Shown here: positions 1 through 6,821 of the stretch, piece by piece
Numbering within the stretch: position 1 is the first letter of the stretch
How the letters are laid out: each line of letters begins with the position of its first letter
Assembly (NCBI GenBank): GCA_024408015.1
Contig: JAKSVJ010000051.1
Span: forward strand, 1 to 7,675
Direction of reading: 5' to 3'
DNA: 7,675 nt
Source: Clostridia bacterium
GTDB lineage: Bacteria; Bacillota; Clostridia; Oscillospirales; CAG-272
Made by a program: the position numbers and the translations under genes
Notes under the pieces: generated by a model
Seen by the model: the letters and a program-made list of their open reading frames with translations, nothing else
What the model was told of the DNA's origin: nothing
The model's database searches: none

Positions 1-62
1 CCATCAAACCGGCCCATCTCGAAAGTTATCAAACCATCAGAAATGTTATATACCCTTAATAT
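1..62 (-). other. Open frame at the left edge, possible start of a further gene downstream of the lyase-like gene
   Basis: On the minus strand one frame is open from just after a TAG at 63-65 to the window edge and reads as credible protein (for example ISDGLITFEMGRFDG near the end). It overlaps the stop codon of the lyase-like gene in another frame. No ATG or GTG precedes the protein-like stretch. The available starts would be a rare ATT (42-44), a TTG (30-32), or an internal ATG (15-17) with no clear ribosome site. An AAGGG stretch lies eight bases before the ATT. The same bases contain an 8-base direct repeat (ATCAAACC on the plus strand at 3-10 and 28-35). It could be the start of the next operon gene or a chance open frame, and only about 20 codons are visible. 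Confidence 0.2.
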
Positions 63-1786
63 CTAAATGGTGCTTTTGTGATATTTGGATTTTGTTTTAT
101 ATCAACTTTTTTCATAGCAAACTTCAATGTACATGGTGTATGTGAGTTTACGCAAAGAGTGAAGCTTCCGCCTCTAACGTGTTCTGTACCTCTCATGTTT
201 TCTGAACCAGTATAGTCCATAGCGCCACCAGTAATTTCATAAACAACTTCATTATCAAAGCGTACATATAGTTTTCCGCCCTTGTAGTACATATAGTTGT
301 CTGCTTTTCCCTGGAAAGTAATTATGTCACTAGAGAACCAAAGATTTGGCACGAATTGAAATTCGAGTTTGAATGGAACACAACCCGAACATTCGATTTT
401 AGCTTCAAGTTCAAAACCATCTTTTGTTGGAATTACTTCAACTACAGAATCTAATGTTTGAATGTTGAGAAGTTTACGCTTTGAGTGATCCATCAATCTC
501 CACTCAGAAGTTGCCGGTGGCTCATCAAGTTGTGAGCGGTAACCCGCCTCTTCATGAGCGATGAGTTTGTATCCTCTATCTGTTTTTTCTATCTTGTGTG
601 GTCGAAATTGTGCATGAGGCTGACCGAAGAAACTTGCTCCGCCTCTAACATAAATACTTGAACTTCCAACCATAAACTTCATAAAGTCTGGAGTTTTTCC
701 ACAACTAAGCGAAAGAGTTGTATTGTCATTGTACAATCTAACCATACCACTCTTCTTAAGGAATACATCAATATTTCTTTCAGGCAGATACGCTTCAACT
801 TCGCTTTGTGCCTTTATGAAATCTGGTTCAACAAGGAAGAAATACAAATCAAAGAAGTAACAACCATATGGCAAAACACCATTAGCTTTAACTTTTTCAA
901 CTTCAATGCTTGTGTATTGTTCTTCAACATAATATCCATATTCAGGATCTTTTGTGTAAAGAGCCATTGCGACGTATATATCATAATAGATGTCTCTCTT
1001 AACACTATATCCAACATCTTGGCGCATGGAGTTCATAGTACACATACTGCTGTCTGGTTCATAGAATGAACGCATAAGCTTAAGGTTTCTATCTACACAG
1101 TCAAGATATTCTTTTTTACGAGTGAAATGATACATTTGAAGGAAAGATCTATCACAAACAACATTATACATACCTGTTGAACGTTCTGTGTATTCTCCAT
1201 TTTCATCACAGTCAAGCCCTTCCCACAAGAACTTATCAATTACATCAAGTGCTTTTTTATCACCCAAAAGGTTATATGAGTATAGCAAGGCTGAACAAAT
1301 AATCCAACGATGGTTTGGTGTATGGAAACCCAGTGTTTCCATTGCAATAGTCATCTTTCTCAATGTGTTGTCCACCATAGCAAACACTTTGTCTTCAAGC
1401 TCCGTGTGCTGTGAGTATTTTGTCATTATTTCATATATAGGACCAACAAAATCGCGAACAGTGAACGCTGAACAAGTTGGGTCATGCATATTAGTTTCAT
1501 GCAAATCGATAGTTCCGTCTTCGTACATAAAGCTATCGGATTTCTCCCAAGCTTCAATACCACGTTCCAAAGCTATTGGATTATGATATGTCTCGGTACC
1601 CTCAAGGTAATATGCCATAATATAGCAACAAGCGAAGCAATAATATGATGTACCTCCAATATCAGGGCCTCCGGTGAAGCGTACAAAACCATAGTCTGGA
1701 TCTGTTGGATCAGTTATTGCGCGTCTGTTCCAATCCAAAATTGTCTTTGCGTGAATTTTCTTTAATACACTATATAGATCTCTCAT
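56..1786 (-). CDS. Polysaccharide-lyase-like protein (predicted alpha/alpha toroid plus beta-sandwich), cytoplasmic
   Basis: I recognise the general type of this 576-residue protein but not an exact family. Residues 1 to about 330 are helix-rich with repeated aromatic and hydrophobic helices, as in alpha/alpha-toroid polysaccharide lyases and glucuronyl hydrolases. Residues about 345-560 are strand-rich, like the C-terminal beta-sandwich of heparinase II/III-like and PL8-like enzymes. Candidate active-site segments are HETNMHD (96-102), PNHR (157-160), EYTERSTGMYN (198-208) and GQPHAQF (388-394). The Asn-His pair and the Tyr/Arg-rich 198-208 segment resemble lyase catalytic motifs. There is no signal peptide, so it would act inside the cell, perhaps on imported acidic oligosaccharides. 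That substrate is inference. The ATG has a good Shine-Dalgarno, GGTGAGG at 1793-1799, six bases away. It starts 15 bases after ispA ends and is probably cotranscribed with it. The fold class is moderately sure; the reaction is unknown. Confidence 0.6.
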   Translation of the reverse strand: MRDLYSVLKKIHAKTILDWNRRAITDPTDPDYGFVRFTGGPDIGGTSYYCFACCYIMAYYLEGTETYHNPIALERGIEAWEKSDSFMYEDGTIDLHETNMHDPTCSAFTVRDFVGPIYEIMTKYSQHTELEDKVFAMVDNTLRKMTIAMETLGFHTPNHRWIICSALLYSYNLLGDKKALDVIDKFLWEGLDCDENGEYTERSTGMYNVVCDRSFLQMYHFTRKKEYLDCVDRNLKLMRSFYEPDSSMCTMNSMRQDVGYSVKRDIYYDIYVAMALYTKDPEYGYYVEEQYTSIEVEKVKANGVLPYGCYFFDLYFFLVEPDFIKAQSEVEAYLPERNIDVFLKKSGMVRLYNDNTTLSLSCGKTPDFMKFMVGSSSIYVRGGASFFGQPHAQFRPHKIEKTDRGYKLIAHEEAGYRSQLDEPPATSEWRLMDHSKRKLLNIQTLDSVVEVIPTKDGFELEAKIECSGCVPFKLEFQFVPNLWFSSDIITFQGKADNYMYYKGGKLYVRFDNEVVYEITGGAMDYTGSENMRGTEHVRGGSFTLCVNSHTPCTLKFAMKKVDIKQNPNITKAPFRY

Positions 1787-1792
1787 TTTTTA

Positions 1793-1799
1793 CCTCACC
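1793..1799 (-). promoter_or_regulatory. Ribosome binding site of the lyase-like gene
   Basis: GGTGAGG on the minus strand lies six bases before the ATG at 1786, entirely inside the 15-base gap after ispA. It fixes the start and shows that the gene can be translated from the ispA message without a promoter of its own. Confidence 0.7.
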
Positions 1800-1801
1800 A
1801 A

Positions 1802-2647
1802 TTACGCTTCTCTGTTCAATATGAAGTTAGCTAATTCTATTAAATCATTAGAGTTTTCATATTTTGATATTGTTTCAATTGCGATTTTTGTCTCTTTTTT
1901 CGCATAATCTTTGGCTTCGTCAATTGACATAAAGGACAAAAAGTTAGTTTTTTCGTCTTCAGTGTCTGCATCAAGTATATCATCGGTGATTTGGAAGGTT
2001 AAACCAATAGCCTCAGCATATCTCGCTGCATCTTTGCATCTCTCATCATCTATATCAACTTCGGCTGCTAAACAACCTAGTAAAGCCGATGTTTTTATTA
2101 GAGCTGCTGTTTTTAATGAATGCATTTTTAGCAAAGTCTCAAAAGGAATCTTCTTATTTTCGGACTCAAGATCAATAATTTGTCCGCCAATAATACCTTC
2201 GCCACCACCATATTTTAGCAAAAGTTCAGTTGCTTTTAATGCAAACTTTCCCCCTACCTTATCATTAGTACTAGCTACTTCTGCAGCTTTGTACATCAAT
2301 GCATCTCCACAAAATAGCGCAACACCTTCACCATAAGCTTTATGAGTTGTTGGCTTACCTCTTCTCATATCATCATTATCAATACATGGCATATCGTCAT
2401 GGACGAGAGACGAAGCATGAAGCATTTCAACGGCACACGCAAATTTAAGAGCTTTTTCATCATTTCCACCAAATAATCTTGAAAACTCAAAAACTATATG
2501 TGGTCTTACTCTTTTTCCACTTGATAACACGCTATATCTCATTGAATCGTATAGGTTTTCCACTTCTATGGTTGGAGTACCAAGCAATTCAACAAGTTTT
2601 GGTGTTATGATGCTGTTAGTTTGTTTCAACTTTTCTAATACAGTCAT
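1802..2647 (-). CDS. ispA: Short-chain polyprenyl diphosphate synthase (geranyl/farnesyl diphosphate synthase type)
   Basis: Condenses dimethylallyl or geranyl diphosphate with isopentenyl diphosphate to make C10-C20 prenyl diphosphates, a cytosolic step supplying undecaprenyl and quinone-type lipids. The 281 residues show GKRVRP (44-49), the first Asp-rich motif HDDMPCIDND (83-92, DDxxxxD at 84-90) followed by RRGKPT (95-100), and the second Asp-rich motif TDDILD (221-226). The residue just before the first motif region (ASSLVHDD) is of the short-product bacterial type. After DDILD the protein is about 13 residues shorter than E. coli IspA as I recall it. The usual GKxxGxD stretch is absent, while a following Lys (in EDEKTN) remains. 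This also explains the slightly short total length. Start ATG lies two bases after the xseB stop with a weak AAGG site, so coupling to xseB is likely. Family assignment is secure; product length is not. Confidence 0.93.
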   Translation of the reverse strand: MTVLEKLKQTNSIITPKLVELLGTPTIEVENLYDSMRYSVLSSGKRVRPHIVFEFSRLFGGNDEKALKFACAVEMLHASSLVHDDMPCIDNDDMRRGKPTTHKAYGEGVALFCGDALMYKAAEVASTNDKVGGKFALKATELLLKYGGGEGIIGGQIIDLESENKKIPFETLLKMHSLKTAALIKTSALLGCLAAEVDIDDERCKDAARYAEAIGLTFQITDDILDADTEDEKTNFLSFMSIDEAKDYAKKETKIAIETISKYENSNDLIELANFILNREA

Positions 2648-2649
2648 AA

Positions 2650-2880
2650 TTAAACCTTATCTTCTATTTCTTCTGTAGAGCCATCTTTAGCGCTCTGCAC
2701 TATTTTAATTTTTTGCTCAGCTTTGTCAAGTTTTTCTGTACACAATTTAACTAATTTTATTCCTTCTTCGAATAATTCTAGTGATTTGTCAAGTGGAGCT
2801 TCTCCACTTTCCATCATATCTACTATATTCTCGAGTCTTTCGAGAGCTTCTTCAAATTTGATTTCTTTTTTCTCGCTCAT
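2650..2880 (-). CDS. xseB: Exodeoxyribonuclease VII small subunit
   Basis: Small helical subunit that binds in several copies to XseA to form the single-strand-specific exonuclease VII, which yields oligonucleotides without a metal requirement. At 76 residues it has the normal family size. The N-terminal half carries the family pattern FEEALERLENIVDMMESGE (9-27), followed by L(D)KSLELFEEGIKL, and then a charged helix to residue 60. Its ATG overlaps the xseA stop by four bases (ATGA), which suggests coupled synthesis of the two subunits. A GAGGAAAG ribosome site lies inside the xseA 3' end. Confidence 0.94.
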   Translation of the reverse strand: MSEKKEIKFEEALERLENIVDMMESGEAPLDKSLELFEEGIKLVKLCTEKLDKAEQKIKIVQSAKDGSTEEIEDKV

Positions 2881-4091
2881 TTTGTGCTTTCCTCGATTCC
2901 TATTACTTTTGCATTCACAGTACCATCGGTAACCATGAAAGATACATTGTCATCGACATTCAATTGCTTAACACTCTTGATGACATTTTTATTATCATCA
3001 AAAACTGCACTATATCCTCTAGAAACCACTTTCAAAGGACTCATGACTTCAAGCTTTGCCGATACTCTTCCTAATTTTGCTTTTTTAGAATTTAGAATTA
3101 CTTCATATCTATCATAGAGCCTGCTTTCTACATATCCGAGATTTTCTCTTCGAATGTTAATTGGACTCATGATATCAACAAGCACTCTACTCTTCTTGAG
3201 TCTTTCTAACTTATCTTTATATCTTGTTATTCTTTGATTTAAGATGTTCTTTATTCTCTGCCCATATCCTTCAATCATATACATAACTTCATTGATATCA
3301 GGAACAACAAGTTCTGCCGCAGCACTTGGAGTTGGTGCCCTTCTATCTGCTGCAAAATCACACAAAGTGAAGTCGGTTTCATGACCAACAGCCGATACAA
3401 TCGGAACTTCACATTTAGCCACAGTTCTTGCAAGCATTTCATCATTGAACACCCATAAATCCTCGATTGAACCGCCACCACGGCCAATAATAACGACGTC
3501 TACGCTCTTTGTGTTTGAAAAATACTCCACTGCTTCAATAAGTGTTGGTGGAGCGTCTACGCCTTGTACTTGAGCTGGATAAAGAACAAGCTCCGCCACC
3601 GGCCATCTACGACTTGTGACATTTATCATATCGTGTAATGCTGCGCCGGTTCTTGATGTGATTATTCCAATTCTTTTTGGGAATTCTGGCAAATCCATCT
3701 TTGGACCAGAGAAAACACCTTCTGATTCTAGTTTTCTCTTTAATTGCTCATATGCAATATATAAAGCACCGACACCATCTGGCTCCATCTCTTCAATATT
3801 AATTTGATATGATCCAGTTACTTGATAAAGAGTAATCTTACCGCGACAAATAACCTTCATGCCATTTTCGAGTTTAAATTTAAGACCCATGGCGTTGAAT
3901 TTAAACATGACGGCAGACATACTTGCGGCCTCATCTTTTAAAGTGAAGTAAATATGCCCACTAGATTGATATTTTAGATTTGAGATTTCGCCTCTAATAT
4001 ATATACCCCTTAAAGTGGTATTTTGCTCAAGAAGTCTCTTGACATAGTCATTGACTTGGCCAACTGAGACAATTTGCCTTTCTTCAGTCAT
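2877..4091 (-). CDS. xseA: Exodeoxyribonuclease VII large subunit
   Basis: Catalytic subunit of exonuclease VII, acting on single-stranded DNA ends in repair and in removal of DNA-protein remnants. The 404-residue protein has the N-terminal OB-fold (about 8-105, with RGEISNLK and SGHIYFTLKD) and the catalytic domain (about 130-310). Family motifs are clear: TSRTGAALHD (145-154), GRGGGSIEDLW (203-213) and AVGHETDFTLCDFAADRRAP (234-253). The residues matching E. coli catalytic D155, R205, H238 and D241 appear as D154, R204, H237 and D240. A charged coiled-coil stretch follows (about 270-350) and then the C-terminal part with SRGYSAVFD. The ATG lies eight bases inside the end of the upstream M22-like gene, with GAGGTGG as ribosome site. 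Length is within the family range. Confidence 0.96.
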   Translation of the reverse strand: MTEERQIVSVGQVNDYVKRLLEQNTTLRGIYIRGEISNLKYQSSGHIYFTLKDEAASMSAVMFKFNAMGLKFKLENGMKVICRGKITLYQVTGSYQINIEEMEPDGVGALYIAYEQLKRKLESEGVFSGPKMDLPEFPKRIGIITSRTGAALHDMINVTSRRWPVAELVLYPAQVQGVDAPPTLIEAVEYFSNTKSVDVVIIGRGGGSIEDLWVFNDEMLARTVAKCEVPIVSAVGHETDFTLCDFAADRRAPTPSAAAELVVPDINEVMYMIEGYGQRIKNILNQRITRYKDKLERLKKSRVLVDIMSPINIRRENLGYVESRLYDRYEVILNSKKAKLGRVSAKLEVMSPLKVVSRGYSAVFDDNKNVIKSVKQLNVDDNVSFMVTDGTVNAKVIGIEESTK

Positions 4092-5007
4092 TTTCCACCT
4101 CGTTGAGTTTTCTTAATCCTAAATATGCTGTACCTACTGCATTGTCAGATGATAATTCTGTTTTTGCAAAGTAAACATTATCGAATTCTTTATTGAGTTC
4201 TTCTCTTATATATTGATTTCTCATAACGCCACCCGCAAACAAAATTGGTAAATTTGGATAAAAACTTCTACCATACTCTACCATTTTGGATATGTTCTTT
4301 GCAACAAATGCCAATGTGTATTTTGCTACTTCTTCTTTTGATGTTGTTCTTAACATATCGGCTATCTTGTTCTCAGCGCCAGACATATTACAGCAACCAT
4401 TCTTTACTGATACACTTATACCTTTGGCTCTAGGAGTTCCATTTACGAGTTTTTCTAGTTCTCCACCACACGGGAACTTGAGACCCATCAATACTCCAAT
4501 TCTATCTATTAGCTGTCCTGCTGATATATCTAAAGTCTTACCTACTATATTTATTATATATCCAAGTTCTTTATCCAAGATACAATGAAGTAGCTCTGTT
4601 GTTCCACCTGAAAGATGGAAGGCCAAAAATTCCTCACCTAAATCGTGTCCACAAGTTCTAATTGCTGCTTCTATATGACCAGCTTGGTGAGAAAAAGAAA
4701 ATACGGGTATACTAAGTGTTGAAGCAATACTTCTAGCAACACATTCACCCGCCAAAAAACATGGCATATATGAACCATCAACGTCTCTGGGACGTTTGGA
4801 ATATGCCACTGCATCTATTTTATCTATATCTAACTCGTCAAAAAGGACAGGTAAATTTTTTGTGTGCAAGAATAGCGCGTCACTTTGTCTAAGTCCACGC
4901 TCTCCTTGTTCCACGTTAAGTATCTGTCTTTTATGATTATATCCATTTTCATCTACAACTGCGATTGAAGTTGTATAATTACTTGTGTCAATTCCGAGTA
5001 CTTTCAC
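4084..5007 (-). CDS. TsaD/Kae1-like M22-family paralog (ASKHA fold), role unknown
   Basis: This 307-residue protein belongs to the TsaD/Kae1 (old name O-sialoglycoprotein endopeptidase, peptidase M22) superfamily. It is probably the Clostridia-type paralog found beside nusB rather than the true tRNA t6A enzyme. Seen directly: the ASKHA phosphate-1 motif GIDTSNYT (5-12), the metal-binding HxxxH as HQAGH (107-111), HLSGGTTEL (131-139), LDISAGQLIDRIG (159-171), FAGGVMRNQYIRE (257-269) and SSDNAVGTAYLG (286-297), with D288 at the place of the third metal ligand of TsaD. The usual GPGLxxSL segment is replaced by SKRPRDVDGSYMP (70-82). The start is GTG, chosen because GGGAG at 5015-5019 sits seven bases upstream and because it lies just after nusB. 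The function of this paralog is not known to me; the intact ligands suggest it still binds nucleotide and metal. Confidence 0.82.
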   Translation of the reverse strand: MKVLGIDTSNYTTSIAVVDENGYNHKRQILNVEQGERGLRQSDALFLHTKNLPVLFDELDIDKIDAVAYSKRPRDVDGSYMPCFLAGECVARSIASTLSIPVFSFSHQAGHIEAAIRTCGHDLGEEFLAFHLSGGTTELLHCILDKELGYIINIVGKTLDISAGQLIDRIGVLMGLKFPCGGELEKLVNGTPRAKGISVSVKNGCCNMSGAENKIADMLRTTSKEEVAKYTLAFVAKNISKMVEYGRSFYPNLPILFAGGVMRNQYIREELNKEFDNVYFAKTELSSDNAVGTAYLGLRKLNEVEND

Positions 5008-5009
5008 TT

Positions 5010-5420
5010 TTAGTCTCCCGACTTTGATTTTCCTATCGCATTTAATATACCATTAATGAATGAAGGAGCATCATCATTATCATACACTTTATCAATTTCA
5101 ATAGCTTCGTTTATTGCAATAGCCATTGGAATATCTGTATAAAGCAATTCATATGTACATACTCTCAATATTGCCAATGAAATTTTTGACAATCTTTCGA
5201 TTTTCCAGTCTTTAGAATGTTTTGATATTTCTTCATCAATCTTTGCCAAATTATGAACTGTTCCTAGGAAAAGATCCTTAGCAAAATCATTGTATGGAAT
5301 CTCGCCTTCAGAGCATACAAGCTCAAAAACGTCAATTGGATCCATGTCTTTGTGCAAATCTATACCATATAGTACTTTTATCGCACAAATTCTTGCTTCT
5401 CTACGTGCTATTTTAGCCAT
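5010..5420 (-). CDS. nusB: Transcription antitermination factor NusB
   Basis: Small all-helical RNA-binding protein that pairs with NusE (ribosomal protein S10) on boxA RNA to keep RNA polymerase elongating on rRNA operons. The 136 residues match the family size and pattern: basic N-terminus with ARREARICAIKVLYGID (5-21), DWKIERLSKISLAILR (71-86), YELLYTDIPMAIAINEAIEI (90-109), and FINGILNAI near the end (121-129). AGGAAGG at 5427-5433, six bases before the ATG, is a strong ribosome site. It is the first gene of the left-hand operon, about 30 bases downstream of the predicted transcription start. In many Firmicutes an asp23-like gene precedes nusB; none is seen here. Confidence 0.95.
   Translation of the reverse strand: MAKIARREARICAIKVLYGIDLHKDMDPIDVFELVCSEGEIPYNDFAKDLFLGTVHNLAKIDEEISKHSKDWKIERLSKISLAILRVCTYELLYTDIPMAIAINEAIEIDKVYDNDDAPSFINGILNAIGKSKSGD
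5015..5019 (-). promoter_or_regulatory. Ribosome binding site supporting a GTG start
   Basis: GGGAG on the minus strand, seven bases before the GTG at 5005-5007 and inside the last codons of nusB. It decides the GTG start of the M22-like gene, since no ATG is placed near it and the GIDTSN motif needs to begin at about residue 5. Confidence 0.65.
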
Positions 5421-5426
5421 ATAATG

Positions 5427-5433
5427 CCTTCCT
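5427..5433 (-). promoter_or_regulatory. Ribosome binding site of nusB
   Basis: AGGAAGG on the minus strand, six bases before the nusB ATG. Just upstream (5435-5447) is a short perfect AT-only dyad, AAAAAT/ATTTTT around one base, which lies in the predicted leader; it is too weak to call a regulator. Confidence 0.7.
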
Positions 5434-5456
5434 GAAAAATGATTTTTTGCTTTTAG

Positions 5457-5485
5457 ATTTTATCATTTTTTTACCTTATTGTCAA
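5457..5485 (-). promoter_or_regulatory. Sigma-A-type promoter of the nusB operon
   Basis: On the minus strand a perfect -35 box TTGACA (5480-5485) is followed, after exactly 17 bases (5463-5479), by the -10 box TAAAAT (5457-5462). TG one base before the -10 makes it an extended -10. Predicted transcription start is near 5450, giving a short leader before nusB. This is the strongest promoter visible in the window and the likely main promoter for all six genes to its left. Confidence 0.85.
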
Positions 5486-5551
5486 CATCAAGCCTTATCA
5501 AAACGGGGTCATTGTTGCTCAATTTAATGAAGTTAATCAACTTGTTTCAAC

Positions 5552-5584
5552 AAAAAAGATGCATCATTTTTTAATGCATCTCTT
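5552..5584 (-). terminator. Intrinsic terminator after the M28 peptidase gene
   Basis: A perfect 8-base stem (AGATGCAT at 5557-5564 pairing with ATGCATCT at 5574-5581, nine-base loop) extends by a G-U and two A-U pairs and is followed on the minus strand by a run of six T (complement of 5552-5557). It lies about 20 bases after the M28 stop codon. The plus-strand side of the stem on its right lacks a T-run, so it works in the minus direction only. It separates the M28 unit from the nusB operon. Confidence 0.85.
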
Positions 5585-5600
5585 GTATATTCACCATTAA

Positions 5601-6821
5601 TTAGAATGCTTTCCCTGCACCATCAAATATTTGTATTGCTGTTTTAACAATATCTCTAACAAGTTCAATACATTCTGGATTGAGGTTTGTATATGTATCC
5701 TGTCTTGTGTGATAATATGGAGCTGGAGTATGTCTAACACCGCAAAGACCTGCAGCTTTTACACCTTCACGTGAAAATGCTTCTGCATCAACAGCACCTG
5801 GATAGAACTCGGAGTATGGTAGATCAAGGCCATTTTTCATACCGGCAAAGTATATTAAGTCACATACTTCATCAGCATTTGATTCAGTAAAGTTAATACC
5901 ACGACCATATATCTTGAGCTGATCTATTTCATGAATTGTATCAAGGGCAAGAACTACTGTGTTCTTATCCATTAACATCTCAATGTTTTCTCTTGCAAAT
6001 GCAGTAGCTCCTCGAAGTCCTGCTTCTTCACCATCTGAAAGAAGACAACAAACTTCTGTGTTTTCAAATCTAAAATCATGTTCTGCCATCTCTTTGAGAA
6101 TACTCCTTGATATAAAGCATCCTGTGAGATTATCATTTGCACCGTCAACAATTGTCTTAAAATCAACAAAGAATAGAATTGGTGAAACAATTACTGCACA
6201 CACAATGATAATAACAACAAACGCTAGATGAATATTGTTTGGAAGGAAGTTCAAGAGCATAATGTTGTTTAAAATAAAAGCAACGATTGGTCCAACAAGA
6301 GCAACACCGATTACAACATATAGCAAAGGAGTTGGGAAATGCATCATGACTGGCATTTCATATGCTGCATCAATATGTCCACCAATAATTATACGACGTT
6401 TGACTTCACCTTTTGGTTTTCTTACCGCATATACATTTCTTCCGACTTTTTTTCGTGATATTAATTCTAGAAATTGACGATAGAAGACATATTGCGTTAG
6501 AACAATGCCAAAGCCAATAAATATTAACACATCACTTACAAAGTACAATATAGGTAAACTCAAAATAAAACCCAACAATGATGAAATTGACGCCAAAATA
6601 ACATTCATAGCAAATATTGGAATTGAACCAATAAATGTATGTGGATTCAATTTAAAATCTTGTGTTTCAACAGTATCAGCATATTGTTTTAGCTCTTCAG
6701 CCATCTCATCTGCGGCATCTCTAGCTGATTGTGAACCAGCATCACGACGTTTATATTTTTTGCAAATATCAGCTATTCGCTCAACAATATAATTTGTATA
6801 ATCTTTTTTTGTCATACTCAT
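5601..6821 (-). CDS. Membrane-inserted M28-family zinc peptidase (aminopeptidase-like)
   Basis: A 406-residue protein with the complete set of M28 di-zinc ligands: H149 in GGHIDA (147-152), D230 in GANDN (227-231), catalytic E265 and ligand E266 in DGEEAGLRGA (263-272), D294 in LALDT, and H371 in YYHTRQDT (369-376). M28 enzymes remove N-terminal residues from peptides. Unusually, two hydrophobic hairpins interrupt the fold: helices at about 64-88 and 92-113, and about 165-187 and 197-219. The second pair falls between the first His motif and the GANDN motif. A basic stretch after the first pair (RKKVGR to VKRR, 123-143) suggests by the positive-inside rule that the catalytic part is cytosolic. 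The start is ATG at 6821, sharing one base with the preceding stop, with GGAGG at 6826-6830 only four bases away. Met3 (ten bases away) is an alternative start. The peptide substrate is unknown. Confidence 0.85.
   Translation of the reverse strand: MSMTKKDYTNYIVERIADICKKYKRRDAGSQSARDAADEMAEELKQYADTVETQDFKLNPHTFIGSIPIFAMNVILASISSLLGFILSLPILYFVSDVLIFIGFGIVLTQYVFYRQFLELISRKKVGRNVYAVRKPKGEVKRRIIIGGHIDAAYEMPVMMHFPTPLLYVVIGVALVGPIVAFILNNIMLLNFLPNNIHLAFVVIIIVCAVIVSPILFFVDFKTIVDGANDNLTGCFISRSILKEMAEHDFRFENTEVCCLLSDGEEAGLRGATAFARENIEMLMDKNTVVLALDTIHEIDQLKIYGRGINFTESNADEVCDLIYFAGMKNGLDLPYSEFYPGAVDAEAFSREGVKAAGLCGVRHTPAPYYHTRQDTYTNLNPECIELVRDIVKTAIQIFDGAGKAF

Noticed and set aside
1188..1586. Plus-strand open frame of 132 codons inside the lyase-like gene
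   Set aside because: Lies opposite a well-supported long gene, is Ser/Ile/Val-rich in the manner of antisense frames, and has no ribosome site.
1911..2336. Plus-strand open frame of 141 codons opposite ispA
   Set aside because: Antisense shadow of ispA; the conserved prenyl synthase motifs are on the minus strand.
3275..3487. Second minus-strand frame of 70 codons within xseA
   Set aside because: Overlaps the conserved catalytic motifs of xseA in another frame and shows no domain or start signal of its own.
5486..5550. Possible riboswitch or attenuator between the M28 terminator and the nusB promoter
   Set aside because: The stretch lies upstream of the promoter, so it would not be in the nusB leader; only a short AAGTT/AACTT dyad is visible and no known leader motif.
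5972..6190. Second minus-strand frame within the M28 gene
   Set aside because: It covers the region of the zinc ligands in the correct frame, so it is a shadow; no ribosome site seen.
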